NCBI GenBank assembly: GCA_001816455.1
Contig: MHCB01000003.1
Coordinates: forward strand, 1 to 38,936
DNA from: Candidatus Blackburnbacteria bacterium RIFCSPHIGHO2_12_FULL_44_25
Lineage (GTDB): Bacteria; Patescibacteriota; Microgenomatia; UBA8517; UBA10165
Direction: 5' to 3'
Length of the DNA: 38,936 bases
Shown here: piece after piece, positions 1 to 8,557 of the stretch
Layout of the letters: the number at the start of each line of letters is the position of its first letter
How positions within the stretch are numbered: position 1 is the first letter of the stretch
The notes under the pieces: model-generated
Database searches by the model: none
What the model was told of the DNA's origin: nothing
What the model saw: only the letters and a program-made list of their open reading frames with translations
Translations under genes and position numbers: made by a program

Positions 1-3000
1 GCCAACACTCTCCTTATCCAAAACCTTTCTCTATCCTCCCCACTAGTTGCTTCTCAAGTTTGGAACCAAGCAGAAAAAGCTTCCCAAGAAGTTTTGGATG
101 CAGCAGCTGATGTCCAAGGGGAGCCCCCAATACCGCAGGATTTATCTGTAAGTATTCAAAAGCTAAAAGAACAAGGTTTAATAACTCCGGAAGAAAGCGA
201 TAAAATCTATGGGCTTGGTACAAGAGCCGGCGTCAGAAGTGAACTTGATAAATTCACCGCTTCTGGCCAGTTTCCAGCAACCGAGCTGGCCAAACTTGAC
301 CAAGCAGTTGCTACAAACTACCCCGAAACATACAAACAAACAAGCACAATCCTTCAGTTTGCTGAAATCAGGATGTACGAAACATATCCGCAGCCAACCG
401 AAGAGTTACAAGAACAAATAAAAGCCTGGCAAGACCTGCCTGGCGATTCCCCACCACCCACCGAAATCCGCCCGTACTTATATCACACAAGAGCTCAAGA
501 ATTAGCAACCAAAATAGACTTTACTAGCTTCCCGTCAGAACAACAAACAGAAGTGGCAAGATTTTACCCACAAGCTGTAGCAGAAAATTCAACATTTACA
601 AGCCAACTTCAACAAGAGCCTACACCAACTCCAAGTCCACTACCAACTCCCTCATCAGAAGGAACGAGCGAAACCACACCAACTCCAAGTCCACTACCAA
701 CTCCCCCTCCACCAGAAGTTTCACCATACCTAACAGAGTACAACGGTCCGCTTCCCGGAGACCCAACCTACTTAGGAAAACTGCTCAGTGAAGGAGTAAG
801 TACTTTTTTTGCTTTCGATCCAGTAAGACGCGTGGAGCTTAAAATGCAATACGCCGACGAACGACTAAGAGAGGCAAATGCCCTAAGTAAAGATACAAAA
901 AAGGCAAACCTATACGAACAAACCCTTAAAAAATACCAGCAAACAATAGATTCAGTCTCCAATAGTATAAAAACCTCCTCATCAATCCCAGAAGACAGAA
1001 GACTTGAATTGGCGGAAAAATTAGAATCAGAAGCAGCTCGTCACGGCGTGGTTTTTGAAAAAGGCTTACTTCCCCCGGCAACCAACGACACCACCATCTT
1101 AAGCGATATGATACTAACTGCTCAAAATGCAACGGACATCGCAGCTGATGTTCAAGGTAGACTTCCACTTCCAGCAATACTAGCCAACCGCTTACAAGAT
1201 ATGAAAGCCCAAGGCCTTATTCTTCCCGAAGAAGTAGAGCAACTAACCCAAGCAAAAACAAGAGAAGAGGTAAGAGAAAGAATACGAAAACTTACAGAAA
1301 TTGGTGCTTTTCCGCCAGCAGACGCCAAAAAATTAGACGAAGCCCAACTATTAAATGCTCCTGGTGACTATAACCAATTGACAGAGGTTAGAAAAATAGA
1401 GGAGCTGCAAAACCTAAGATCAGTCCAAACTGATTTGGCCCAAACTCCCACCCTTAAAAATAACGCTGATGTTTTAAGTCAAAGAGAAAAAAGCTTGACT
1501 CAGAGTATTGATACCTCGTTAATTAAACCTGAAGATTTAACAGGCAGAGAAGATTTGAAGGGGGTTTTTGATAAACTGGCGGCCAGTGGTTCGGCCCGGC
1601 CAATTAACAGAGGTCAATTTGGAGCTCAACCGCCGTCGCCTACAGATGCTGTTTTAGCCACCTGTCCTGTGGGTGCTACATTTAAAACAAATGAAGGTTG
1701 TGTTTGGGCTGATTCGGGTAACAAAATTAATGATTATGACCAATATAAATGTTCCAGTGCGGGGCAGTACTATTCTTTTGCAGCTAAAAAGTGTGTGCCA
1801 AATCAACGTGGTGGGGGTTTTGGAGATGATGCTTCTCCTGTTTGTCCGGCAGGTTATAATTGGGTATGGCAGAGCCAAAGTTGTCAAATCTCTGACAACG
1901 AAGTAACCCCTTTACCTACTCCGGGTCCGGGGGATTCAGAGTCTTGTCCTCAAGAATCATCCTACCAAGCGCCAAATGGTTGTGTATGGGATAATAATGG
2001 CAAAAAAGTTACTGATTCCACAGATTACAAATGCGAGCGCAATCAGTACTATTCTTTTAGTCAGTTCAAATGTGTTCTCTATCCCACGGACGGATTTATT
2101 TCTCCCGACGACTTCGTGCCTTCTTGTAAAGATCCTAATGCTTATTGGAGTTGGTCGGATGGTAAATGTACTATGCCCAGACCCATTGAGGGGGGTATTA
2201 AGGAAATAAATATTCCGCAACCTACTTTTGTCCCCCCCGGCAATCCACTCTATTTTGTTAAACAGTGGGGTGAGGGTTTGCAAAAAACATTTGCTTTTAC
2301 TCCTCAAGCCAGAGAGCAAGTTAGTTTATCTCAAGCCAAGGAAAGACTGGCTGAAGCAGCCTATGCTTTGAAAAAAGATGATAAAGCAGGAGTAAAAGCT
2401 GCCATTACTTCTTATATTTCGATGATGCAAAGCATAGTGGCTGATGTACCTCGGGAGGGTCTTTCCGAGGGGGCCAAGCAGGAGATTGCCAAACGCTTAA
2501 GTGATGGATCGGTTGAGCAAAACCTGATGTTGCAGAAGCTGTCGGCTTGGGCCAAAGAAGAAGATGATGATTTGATTCAAGCTGCTATTTCTATGCCGGT
2601 TTTAGGTGTTGACAGGGCGTCTGATGTTTTGGGTGAGCCGGTTATTCCTGATGATGTTAGGGCCAAAATTGAGGCCTTGCCGGCAGAGATGATTTCCGAG
2701 GAGAATAAGAAAAAACTGCTGGAAGCAGATTCCCGGGTGGCAGTCAGGGCAGAATTGACTAATCTTTCAAATGTTGGAGGTTTGGGAAGAGATGATGTGG
2801 TATTTTTGAATGATGATTTTGATAAAGTTGACAGCGGAGCTCAAATTGAGCTGGAAGAACTTTCCAAACTGGCAGAAATTGCCGACATTACCAATCAGAA
2901 GGATGATATTAATCAAAAGGTAGAAAAAAATGAGGATATTGTTACAAAACTGGGCGAGTTCCAAAAAAACTTTGAGCCGGGTCAAGAAATTCCCGCGGAA

Positions 3001-4644
3001 ATCCGCCCTTATGTGAGATTAACCAGGATTGATGAAATAACTCAAACTATCCGTCCCGATATTGTGAGACTGGAAGATTTCCAGAATCGCAAAGACGTAC
3101 AGCTTGCCGTGGCGACACTTCAGGAAGAATTCAGACCTACCAGTCAATCTATCCAGCAGGTGCGAGATTTTAAAAGAAGAAATCCTAATGCCGCCCTGCC
3201 TTTTGATCTGGCCAGGATTGAAGCGTTATCATTTAGTTTGGGTGTAAGACAAGAAGCAGGAGCATGTTATCTGCCTACTCCGCCTTTCCCAGCTAATACT
3301 CCTTGTCCTGCTCCGGGTGCGTCCATACCAATCGCCTCATACTATGGTGGTTATTCCAATGGGCCTGCTAATTTTACCTCGCCCACTCCCGCTGTTGATA
3401 AAGACGGAAAACCATATACCTATGGTCAGGGACCACAAGCCCAAAGTGCCGGGGTTTGCCCTGACGGCTATCATTGGATGTACGACAGCGGTGGTTGGTG
3501 TATGAGCAATGGTGGAAATTATAGTCCATCTTATAACTATACCCCAACAGGTACAGGTTCTGGTTATACTCCTTACAGCCCTTATTATACTGCTCCGGGA
3601 GCTCCTCCTGCTACTTACGGTTATCCCACAGGAGGTAATTATTCTTCGTCTCCTTACTCATATGGCGCGCCCAGTTATTATGGTCCGGCTCCTACCAATT
3701 ACACTACTAATCCGCCATCAGGCACTGTACCGGGTTCAGGGCCCGCGCCTATCTCTCCGGGTCAATGTCCATCCGGTTTCCACTGGATGTCTGACTCCGG
3801 CGGTTGGTGTATGTCAAATGGTAATACTTATGTGCCAAGCGGGACTTCTGGTGGCATTCCTTATTCTCCCAACTTAACTCAATCAAGCTGTGGCCCCGGG
3901 TACTATTGGGACGGCCAGGGTTGCATCCGCACAAGTCCTACCGATACTCCCAGCTCATACCAGTACGGCTGCACTCCAGGTTACTATTGGGATAACGGTA
4001 AGTGCGTTGCAGGCAACTATGAGGGTGGAAATTGGTCAGATACCGCTGCCCGCTCCAGAAGCTATTGCCAACCCCCTTCGGGCGGTTGTGGATATAGTTC
4101 TTACTGGGATTATGGTAGTTGTTCTTGCAGAGGTGCTAGTACTTACAGCGGGGGCAGCACCACAACCCCAGGTTCCTATTCCTCAGGGTATAATACTTCC
4201 ACTGGCTCCTGCACTCAACAAACCTGTAGAAGTAGTGAATGGTTTGATTGGGGAACATGCTCCTGCAGGCCCACCGGCAATACCTATACACCCGTTCCCG
4301 GAACAACTGGCACCTCTGGGTCATCTTCAGGGTCATGTCCTTCTGGATCTCACTGGATGAGTGATAACGGAGGATATTGCATGTCAGATGGCGGTGGCAG
4401 CTCCTCGTCAAGCACCTCAGGCGGCTCCTGTCCTTCAGGCTACCATTGGATGTCAGATTCGGGGGGCTGGTGTATGTCAGATGGCGGAGGGGGAAGCACT
4501 TCCACCTACACACCACCAAGCTCTACAAGTACTCCATCCTCGCCTGCTCCATCCTCTGAACCCGCACCAACAACTGCTCCATCCTCTGAACCCGCACCAA
4601 CAACTGCTCCATCCTCTGAACCTGCACCAACAACTGCTCCATGA
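1..4644 (+). CDS. Giant modular, Cys-rich and Pro/Ser/Thr-rich putative surface protein with repeated DUF5667-like modules; 5' end lies outside the window
   Basis: Frame 1 is open from position 1 (ANTLLIQNLSLSSPLVASQVWNQAEKASQEVLDAAADVQG...), so the listed TTG start at 94 is an artefact of the window edge. Repeated modules: 'AADVQGEPPIP', 'AADVQGRLPLP', 'ASDVLGEPVIP'; and 'DPTYLGKLLSEGVSTFFAFDPVRRVELKMQYADERLREANAL' versus 'NPLYFVKQWGEGLQKTFAFTPQAREQVSLSQAKERLAEAAYAL'. Repeated 'CPSGYHWMSDSGGWCMSDGG' motifs. Confidence 0.85.
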   Translation, partial: ANTLLIQNLSLSSPLVASQVWNQAEKASQEVLDAAADVQGEPPIPQDLSVSIQKLKEQGLITPEESDKIYGLGTRAGVRSELDKFTASGQFPATELAKLDQAVATNYPETYKQTSTILQFAEIRMYETYPQPTEELQEQIKAWQDLPGDSPPPTEIRPYLYHTRAQELATKIDFTSFPSEQQTEVARFYPQAVAENSTFTSQLQQEPTPTPSPLPTPSSEGTSETTPTPSPLPTPPPPEVSPYLTEYNGPLPGDPTYLGKLLSEGVSTFFAFDPVRRVELKMQYADERLREANALSKDTKKANLYEQTLKKYQQTIDSVSNSIKTSSSIPEDRRLELAEKLESEAARHGVVFEKGLLPPATNDTTILSDMILTAQNATDIAADVQGRLPLPAILANRLQDMKAQGLILPEEVEQLTQAKTREEVRERIRKLTEIGAFPPADAKKLDEAQLLNAPGDYNQLTEVRKIEELQNLRSVQTDLAQTPTLKNNADVLSQREKSLTQSIDTSLIKPEDLTGREDLKGVFDKLAASGSARPINRGQFGAQPPSPTDAVLATCPVGATFKTNEGCVWADSGNKINDYDQYKCSSAGQYYSFAAKKCVPNQRGGGFGDDASPVCPAGYNWVWQSQSCQISDNEVTPLPTPGPGDSESCPQESSYQAPNGCVWDNNGKKVTDSTDYKCERNQYYSFSQFKCVLYPTDGFISPDDFVPSCKDPNAYWSWSDGKCTMPRPIEGGIKEINIPQPTFVPPGNPLYFVKQWGEGLQKTFAFTPQAREQVSLSQAKERLAEAAYALKKDDKAGVKAAITSYISMMQSIVADVPREGLSEGAKQEIAKRLSDGSVEQNLMLQKLSAWAKEEDDDLIQAAISMPVLGVDRASDVLGEPVIPDDVRAKIEALPAEMISEENKKKLLEADSRVAVRAELTNLSNVGGLGRDDVVFLNDDFDKVDSGAQIELEELSKLAEIADITNQKDDINQKVEKNEDIVTKLGEFQKNFEPGQEIPAEIRPYVRLTRIDEITQTIRPDIVRLEDFQNRKDVQLAVATLQEEFRPTSQSIQQVRDFKRRNPNAALPFDLARIEALSFSLGVRQEAGACYLPTPPFPANTPCPAPGASIPIASYYGGYSNGPANFTSPTPAVDKDGKPYTYGQGPQAQSAGVCPDGYHWMYDSGGWCMSNGGNYSPSYNYTPTGTGSGYTPYSPYYTAPGAPPATYGYPTGGNYSSSPYSYGAPSYYGPAPTNYTTNPPSGTVPGSGPAPISPGQCPSGFHWMSDSGGWCMSNGNTYVPSGTSGGIPYSPNLTQSSCGPGYYWDGQGCIRTSPTDTPSSYQYGCTPGYYWDNGKCVAGNYEGGNWSDTAARSRSYCQPPSGGCGYSSYWDYGSCSCRGASTYSGGSTTTPGSYSSGYNTSTGSCTQQTCRSSEWFDWGTCSCRPTGNTYTPVPGTTGTSGSSSGSCPSGSHWMSDNGGYCMSDGGGSSSSSTSGGSCPSGYHWMSDSGGWCMSDGGGGSTSTYTPPSSTSTPSSPAPSSEPAPTTAPSSEPAPTTAPSSEPAPTTAP
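622..705 (+). repeat. 30-nt direct repeat acaccaactccaagtccactaccaactccc, two copies (622-651, 676-705)
   Basis: Identical 30-mer read twice; encodes TPTPSPLPTP. Confidence 0.9.
4551..4640 (+). repeat. Three tandem 30-bp units (atcctctgaacccgcaccaacaactgctcc) encoding SSEPAPTTAP
   Basis: Units at 4551-4580, 4581-4610 and 4611-4640; the third has one C-to-T change. The array ends directly at the next gene's ATG. Confidence 0.95.
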
Positions 4645-5021
4645 CCAGTGTAAAGAAAAAGAGGAAGGTTCTATTACAGATATGTGCAGTTTCCCTTTTA
4701 GTACTCGCCTTAGTACTCGCCAGTATACTTTTTCTAAAAACCCAAAAAACAAAACACGCCATCTCCTACGACGGAGAGGCGTTCGCCCCAGAATTTATAG
4801 TCATCCACCTCGGTGACTCGGTAAAGATCAAAAACAGCTCACAAAAGCCAGCAGAAATAGCAGTAGGAAGGCACGAGAACCATAAAACACTAAGCGGATT
4901 CCAAGAAAGAATTATCAAACCAAAAGAAGAATACGCATTCACCCCCCTGGAAAAAGGAGTGTTTGATCTCCACAACCACCTCAACCCCAAAAACCAAGGG
5001 TACCTCATCATCGACAAATAG
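4641..5021 (+). CDS. Membrane-anchored cupredoxin-like protein
   Basis: N-terminal TM helix, then 'FAPEFIVIHLGDSVKIKN...GRHENHKTL...GVFDLHNHLNPKNQGYLIID', a cupredoxin-like pattern with HxxH and HxHLNP. ATGA overlap with the upstream gene. Confidence 0.65.
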   Translation: MTSVKKKRKVLLQICAVSLLVLALVLASILFLKTQKTKHAISYDGEAFAPEFIVIHLGDSVKIKNSSQKPAEIAVGRHENHKTLSGFQERIIKPKEEYAFTPLEKGVFDLHNHLNPKNQGYLIIDK

Positions 5022-5100
5022 CACACTAGCATGTCCTCGAGCTTACCTAAAAACGACGAAGATTTTCTTAAAGTCACAAAATATCTGATATAGTTTCTTT

Positions 5101-5865
5101 ATGAGACTCTCATCAAGAATCTTCCTAAGTATCCTTTTTATCCCTATCCTTGGAATCTTCTTGGTTCTCACTTCCGTCAAATTCCAGCTTCTAAACTACA
5201 ACTTTGTGACTCAGAGTTTTAAAAAACACGACTCCTATTCAAAAGTCCCCATCCTTCTTAACTCAAGCATAGCCGAAGGAGAAGACGACCTCGATAAAGA
5301 AGAAAAGCAAGGTCTCGAAGAAGTAGTAAAAATAATAACTCCCGAATTCGCCGAAAGTATCGTCGAGAGAAATTTAAAAGAAATAGCAAACTTCGTTGAC
5401 GGAAAATCAGACGACATAGTCCTTTACTTTCCCCTTCAAAAACCTGAAACGTTCTCACTATCAAACCTTGGTGGAGATCGTGTAAAAAGTCAGATGAAAC
5501 AAGCCAGAAACACAAGCAGTTACCTTCTACTGGTCTGGGCGATAATCCTTTTTCTTCTAATCAGTCTACTTTTTATGCACTACAAGCTAGGCGGTAACAA
5601 AAAGCTAAAAGGCACAGGGATACTTCTAATTATCTGTGGAACCATCTTTACCATCCTTGCAACACTAGCCATGTTCTTCCTAAGACACACGGCCGAAGAC
5701 CTCATAAAACCAGGCAAGGAGCCCGCCCAAAACCTTCTGGGAATTCTTGCCTCCTCTGTCTTACCAGAAATCACCCAAACATGGCTAACAGTAGCAGTAG
5801 CACTGCTAACAACAGGGGTTGTGCTATCTCTGTTCTCCAACTTCAGCCCACACAAAAATTCTTGA
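5101..5865 (+). CDS. Hypothetical multi-pass membrane protein
   Basis: ORF of 254 aa with N-terminal TM and three further hydrophobic segments. Confidence 0.6.
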   Translation: MRLSSRIFLSILFIPILGIFLVLTSVKFQLLNYNFVTQSFKKHDSYSKVPILLNSSIAEGEDDLDKEEKQGLEEVVKIITPEFAESIVERNLKEIANFVDGKSDDIVLYFPLQKPETFSLSNLGGDRVKSQMKQARNTSSYLLLVWAIILFLLISLLFMHYKLGGNKKLKGTGILLIICGTIFTILATLAMFFLRHTAEDLIKPGKEPAQNLLGILASSVLPEITQTWLTVAVALLTTGVVLSLFSNFSPHKNS

Positions 5866-5953
5866 ACTAAGCCTTCGCCCCCCGCAAACATAGCAATTTC
5901 CGTCTGTGTTACATCCAGTTTTTTGGTATACTAATTGCAGAACTCACAGAAAG

Positions 5954-6166
5954 ATGCTCGATCTCTCTCAAATGCTCCCGATAGACAAGAACTTAACCTT
6001 CCTGTTAGTTTTACTTGCAACTTGGGAGCTAGTTTGGAAAGGTATGGCCCTCTGGAAAGCCAGTAAAAACAATCAAAAGAATTGGTTTGTTGCTCTTCTT
6101 CTAATAAACTCGATCGGCATTCTACCAATCCTCTACCTGAAACTCTTCCAAAAAAAGCACCGTTAA
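5954..6166 (+). CDS. DUF5652-like small membrane protein
   Basis: 'KNLTFLLVLLATWELVWKGMALWKASKNNQKNWFVALLLINSIGILPILYLKLF' fits DUF5652. ATG at 5954 preferred over the ORF-track start at 5906. Confidence 0.75.
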   Translation: MLDLSQMLPIDKNLTFLLVLLATWELVWKGMALWKASKNNQKNWFVALLLINSIGILPILYLKLFQKKHR

Positions 6167-6234
6167 ACTCCGCTAAATTACCCAAAATTTTTCCCACCAA
6201 AAACACACAAAAGGCCCCTCCGACAGACCAATGG

Positions 6235-7191
6235 TCAGCATTGCAACAAACCAATTTCAACTTTCTGATCTGTCTGGAGACCAATTTGTTTGGCCAAACC
6301 CAAAGACAAGTCTGCTATTCGATCGTGCATTTTAAACCCTCCACGATCAGTCACCCTACCCATGGCTTCTAGCCCAGTAACCAAATTACGAACATTAACC
6401 CAAACGTTCAACGGGGTGTCCATGAACGCAAGGGTGGGCGCGTTTTCATTAAAAGGTTCTCCATTTGCCATTATCTGACCCGGACTACAACCCAAGCACC
6501 CAGCGTTAGAGTAATAACTAGCCTTTCCAACCCAAGTGGGGCCAGGCAAACAAACCTTCTGCTCCGACTCACTCCATGTACTTGAACAGGGTATGGTGAG
6601 AACAGACCCGAAATCCCATCCCACTTGAACAGCCAATTGCCCCGCAAGAGATCTCTCAATCCGTCCATCAAATTTCTGAACCACATAATTTTCAAACGCC
6701 CAGGCTTCCATGCCCTCATACTCCGTATAAGCCAAAACCTCCCCAGAAATAAGAGCCCTGTGATCTTCGAGATACTTTTGGATATCAGAAGGCAAATCGT
6801 CAACAAAGGCTTGAGGGAAAGGCAAGGCAACACCATAAACCAACGGGTCATCAATACCCAAATCCACCCACTTCTCGTGAAACTCGCGAACCAAAGGAGC
6901 CATTACAAACTCCCCAGTAGACAAGTTCTTATCCAAAGCAACTGTCTGATACAAAACTCGCATACGATTCTCCTCCACTAGATATGGCTCCGTCAAACGA
7001 TACTCTTCGGCAGTCAACCCAAACCGACTAGCAGCACCAGCAAACTCCCGCCCTGGCCGGACATTATCCTCAGGATAATCTTGAGCCCTTACAGTTTCAG
7101 GCAGCAAAGAACTGCCAGCAAGAAGAGCTCCTGCAGCCGCACCGGCCTCAACTAAAAACACTCTTCTAGTTTGACTAGACAATCTTTCCAT
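6235..7191 (-). CDS. Tat-signal exported protein with C-terminal RlpA-like double-psi beta-barrel domain
   Basis: N-term 'SQTRRVFLVEAGAAAGALLAGS...VRAQ' is Tat-like. C-term 'GKASYYSNAGCLGCSPGQIMANGEPFNENAPTLAFMDTPLNVWVNVRNLVTGLEAMGRVTDRGGFKMHDRIADLSLGLAKQIGL' matches the RlpA/DPBB pattern (ASYY...ANGE...VRVtN...DRG...DLS..AA..lG). Confidence 0.8.
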   Translation of the reverse strand: MERLSSQTRRVFLVEAGAAAGALLAGSSLLPETVRAQDYPEDNVRPGREFAGAASRFGLTAEEYRLTEPYLVEENRMRVLYQTVALDKNLSTGEFVMAPLVREFHEKWVDLGIDDPLVYGVALPFPQAFVDDLPSDIQKYLEDHRALISGEVLAYTEYEGMEAWAFENYVVQKFDGRIERSLAGQLAVQVGWDFGSVLTIPCSSTWSESEQKVCLPGPTWVGKASYYSNAGCLGCSPGQIMANGEPFNENAPTLAFMDTPLNVWVNVRNLVTGLEAMGRVTDRGGFKMHDRIADLSLGLAKQIGLQTDQKVEIGLLQC

Positions 7192-7281
7192 AATAAAACC
7201 CCTGCACACGCAAAAAGGCGCACGCAAACAAAAATAAAGTATTGAAGGGAAAACTAAATTAATGAAGAATCCCCTCCCTAG

Positions 7282-7419
7282 CCCCGCTGAGCGGGGGGAT
7301 GCTTTGCTGACATTTGGTCAACACTGTTTGGTTACAGCTACAACACCGCGTACAGAAACTGTACGTGGACATGTCATTTGCTCAAAGGAGTTCGAGCGCT
7401 TATCCCGCTATCGGCGGGA
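7282..7419. repeat. Intergenic multi-hairpin island (three perfect or near-perfect hairpins)
   Basis: CCCCGC-TGA-GCGGGG (7282-7296); CCGCGTACAG-AAA-CTGTACGTGG (7346-7368, one G-T wobble); TCCCGC-TATCG-GCGGGA (7403-7419). Confidence 0.85.
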
Positions 7420-7494
7420 CAGTTCTAGCACCACTTGTTGGTAGTATACCAAAAACCTATTGAAAATAAAGAGAAATTCCCCCATACTTTCCAA

Positions 7495-7896
7495 GTGAAA
7501 CGTTTCTTGCTCCTCTTTCCTCTACTTCTAGTCTTTGCAGGCTATGCATTAATGCCGAGGCAGATAAACGCAGAAACGTCTAAAAAATCAAAAAGCCCCA
7601 CATTTTCTGCATCCCGCCCTAAAAACAAACTGTCAGTCCAAGCTTCGTTTGCAAACCTTTCGAAGGTTAAATCAATCTCCTACGAACTAACCTACGGTTC
7701 TGCAAAAGGTCCCCAAGGCGCAGGTGGCACCATAAAAGTAGGCCCAACCAACAAAACCCTTTCTCGAAAAATACTCCTGGGAACCTGCTCAGGCAAGGTT
7801 TGCACCTACCACAAAGACGTCAAAAACATAAAACTCTCTGTAGCTTTTAAACTTAAATCAGGCGGCGTAGTCTCCTACGAAAGAACCATAAAATAA
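7495..7896 (+). CDS. Secreted hypothetical protein with N-terminal signal/TM segment
   Basis: GTG at 7495 gives VKRFLLLFPLLLVFAGYALMPRQINAE..., a signal-like N-terminus; the remainder is a predicted soluble beta-rich domain. Confidence 0.55.
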   Translation: MKRFLLLFPLLLVFAGYALMPRQINAETSKKSKSPTFSASRPKNKLSVQASFANLSKVKSISYELTYGSAKGPQGAGGTIKVGPTNKTLSRKILLGTCSGKVCTYHKDVKNIKLSVAFKLKSGGVVSYERTIK

Positions 7897-7898
7897 TC

Positions 7899-8537
7899 AT
7901 GGAATTCATAAAAACCCTTGAAACACTACTTACCTCCTACGCCGATAAAGTCCCCTTAGAGTTGTTTATCTTCTTCGGATCAGCCATCGAAGAAATAATC
8001 GCCCCCATCCCGTCCTTTGCCGTAGTTACAGTCGCCGGCGCCACTGCAGCGCTCCAACGCCAGCCCCTAATAACACTGTTCGTGCTAGCAGGTTTCGGTG
8101 CAATAGGAAAGGTAATTGGTGCTTACTTTCTCTACATCCTATCAGACAAAGCGGAAGATCTTGTCGTTAAAAGATTCGGAAAATTCTTGCGCGTTTCCCA
8201 TAAAGAAATAGAAAACATCGGCCGCCACTTCGGCTTCGGAAGAAGAGACCTCTTCATTCTCACTCTACTTCGCGCCCTTCCTATCGTTTCAAGCACTCTC
8301 GTCTCAGTAGTTAGCGGCGCAATAAAACTTAACATGCGCACTTACCTCATTGGTACCCTAATAGGAACTTACTTCAGGGATCTAACCTTCCTATATTTCG
8401 GATACGCCGGCGTGGGAACCTTCGAATCAATAACCTCCGGACTTGAAGACTTGGAATCAAAAATCCAGGCTCTCGCCGTAATTGCCATCCTTGGAATCCT
8501 AATCTGGCTGTTCTTCAAGAGAAAAAAACACCAGTAG
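7899..8537 (+). CDS. VTT-domain (DedA/SNARE-associated family) membrane protein
   Basis: 'FIFFGSAIEEIIAPIPSFAVVTVAGA...AIGKVIGAYFLYILSDKAEDLVVKRFGKFL...FGFGRRDLFILTLLRALPIVSSTLVSVVSGAIKLN' typical of the VTT/DedA fold. Confidence 0.85.
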   Translation: MEFIKTLETLLTSYADKVPLELFIFFGSAIEEIIAPIPSFAVVTVAGATAALQRQPLITLFVLAGFGAIGKVIGAYFLYILSDKAEDLVVKRFGKFLRVSHKEIENIGRHFGFGRRDLFILTLLRALPIVSSTLVSVVSGAIKLNMRTYLIGTLIGTYFRDLTFLYFGYAGVGTFESITSGLEDLESKIQALAVIAILGILIWLFFKRKKHQ

Positions 8538-8557
8538 GGAACCATTTTTGCAAACCA

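Noticed and set aside
1957-2319. 120-aa minus-strand ORF inside the giant surface-protein gene
   Set aside because: Shadow of the strong plus-strand frame; no homology recognised.
7262-7444. 60-aa plus-strand ORF across the three-hairpin island
   Set aside because: Reads through the hairpins with no protein-like features.
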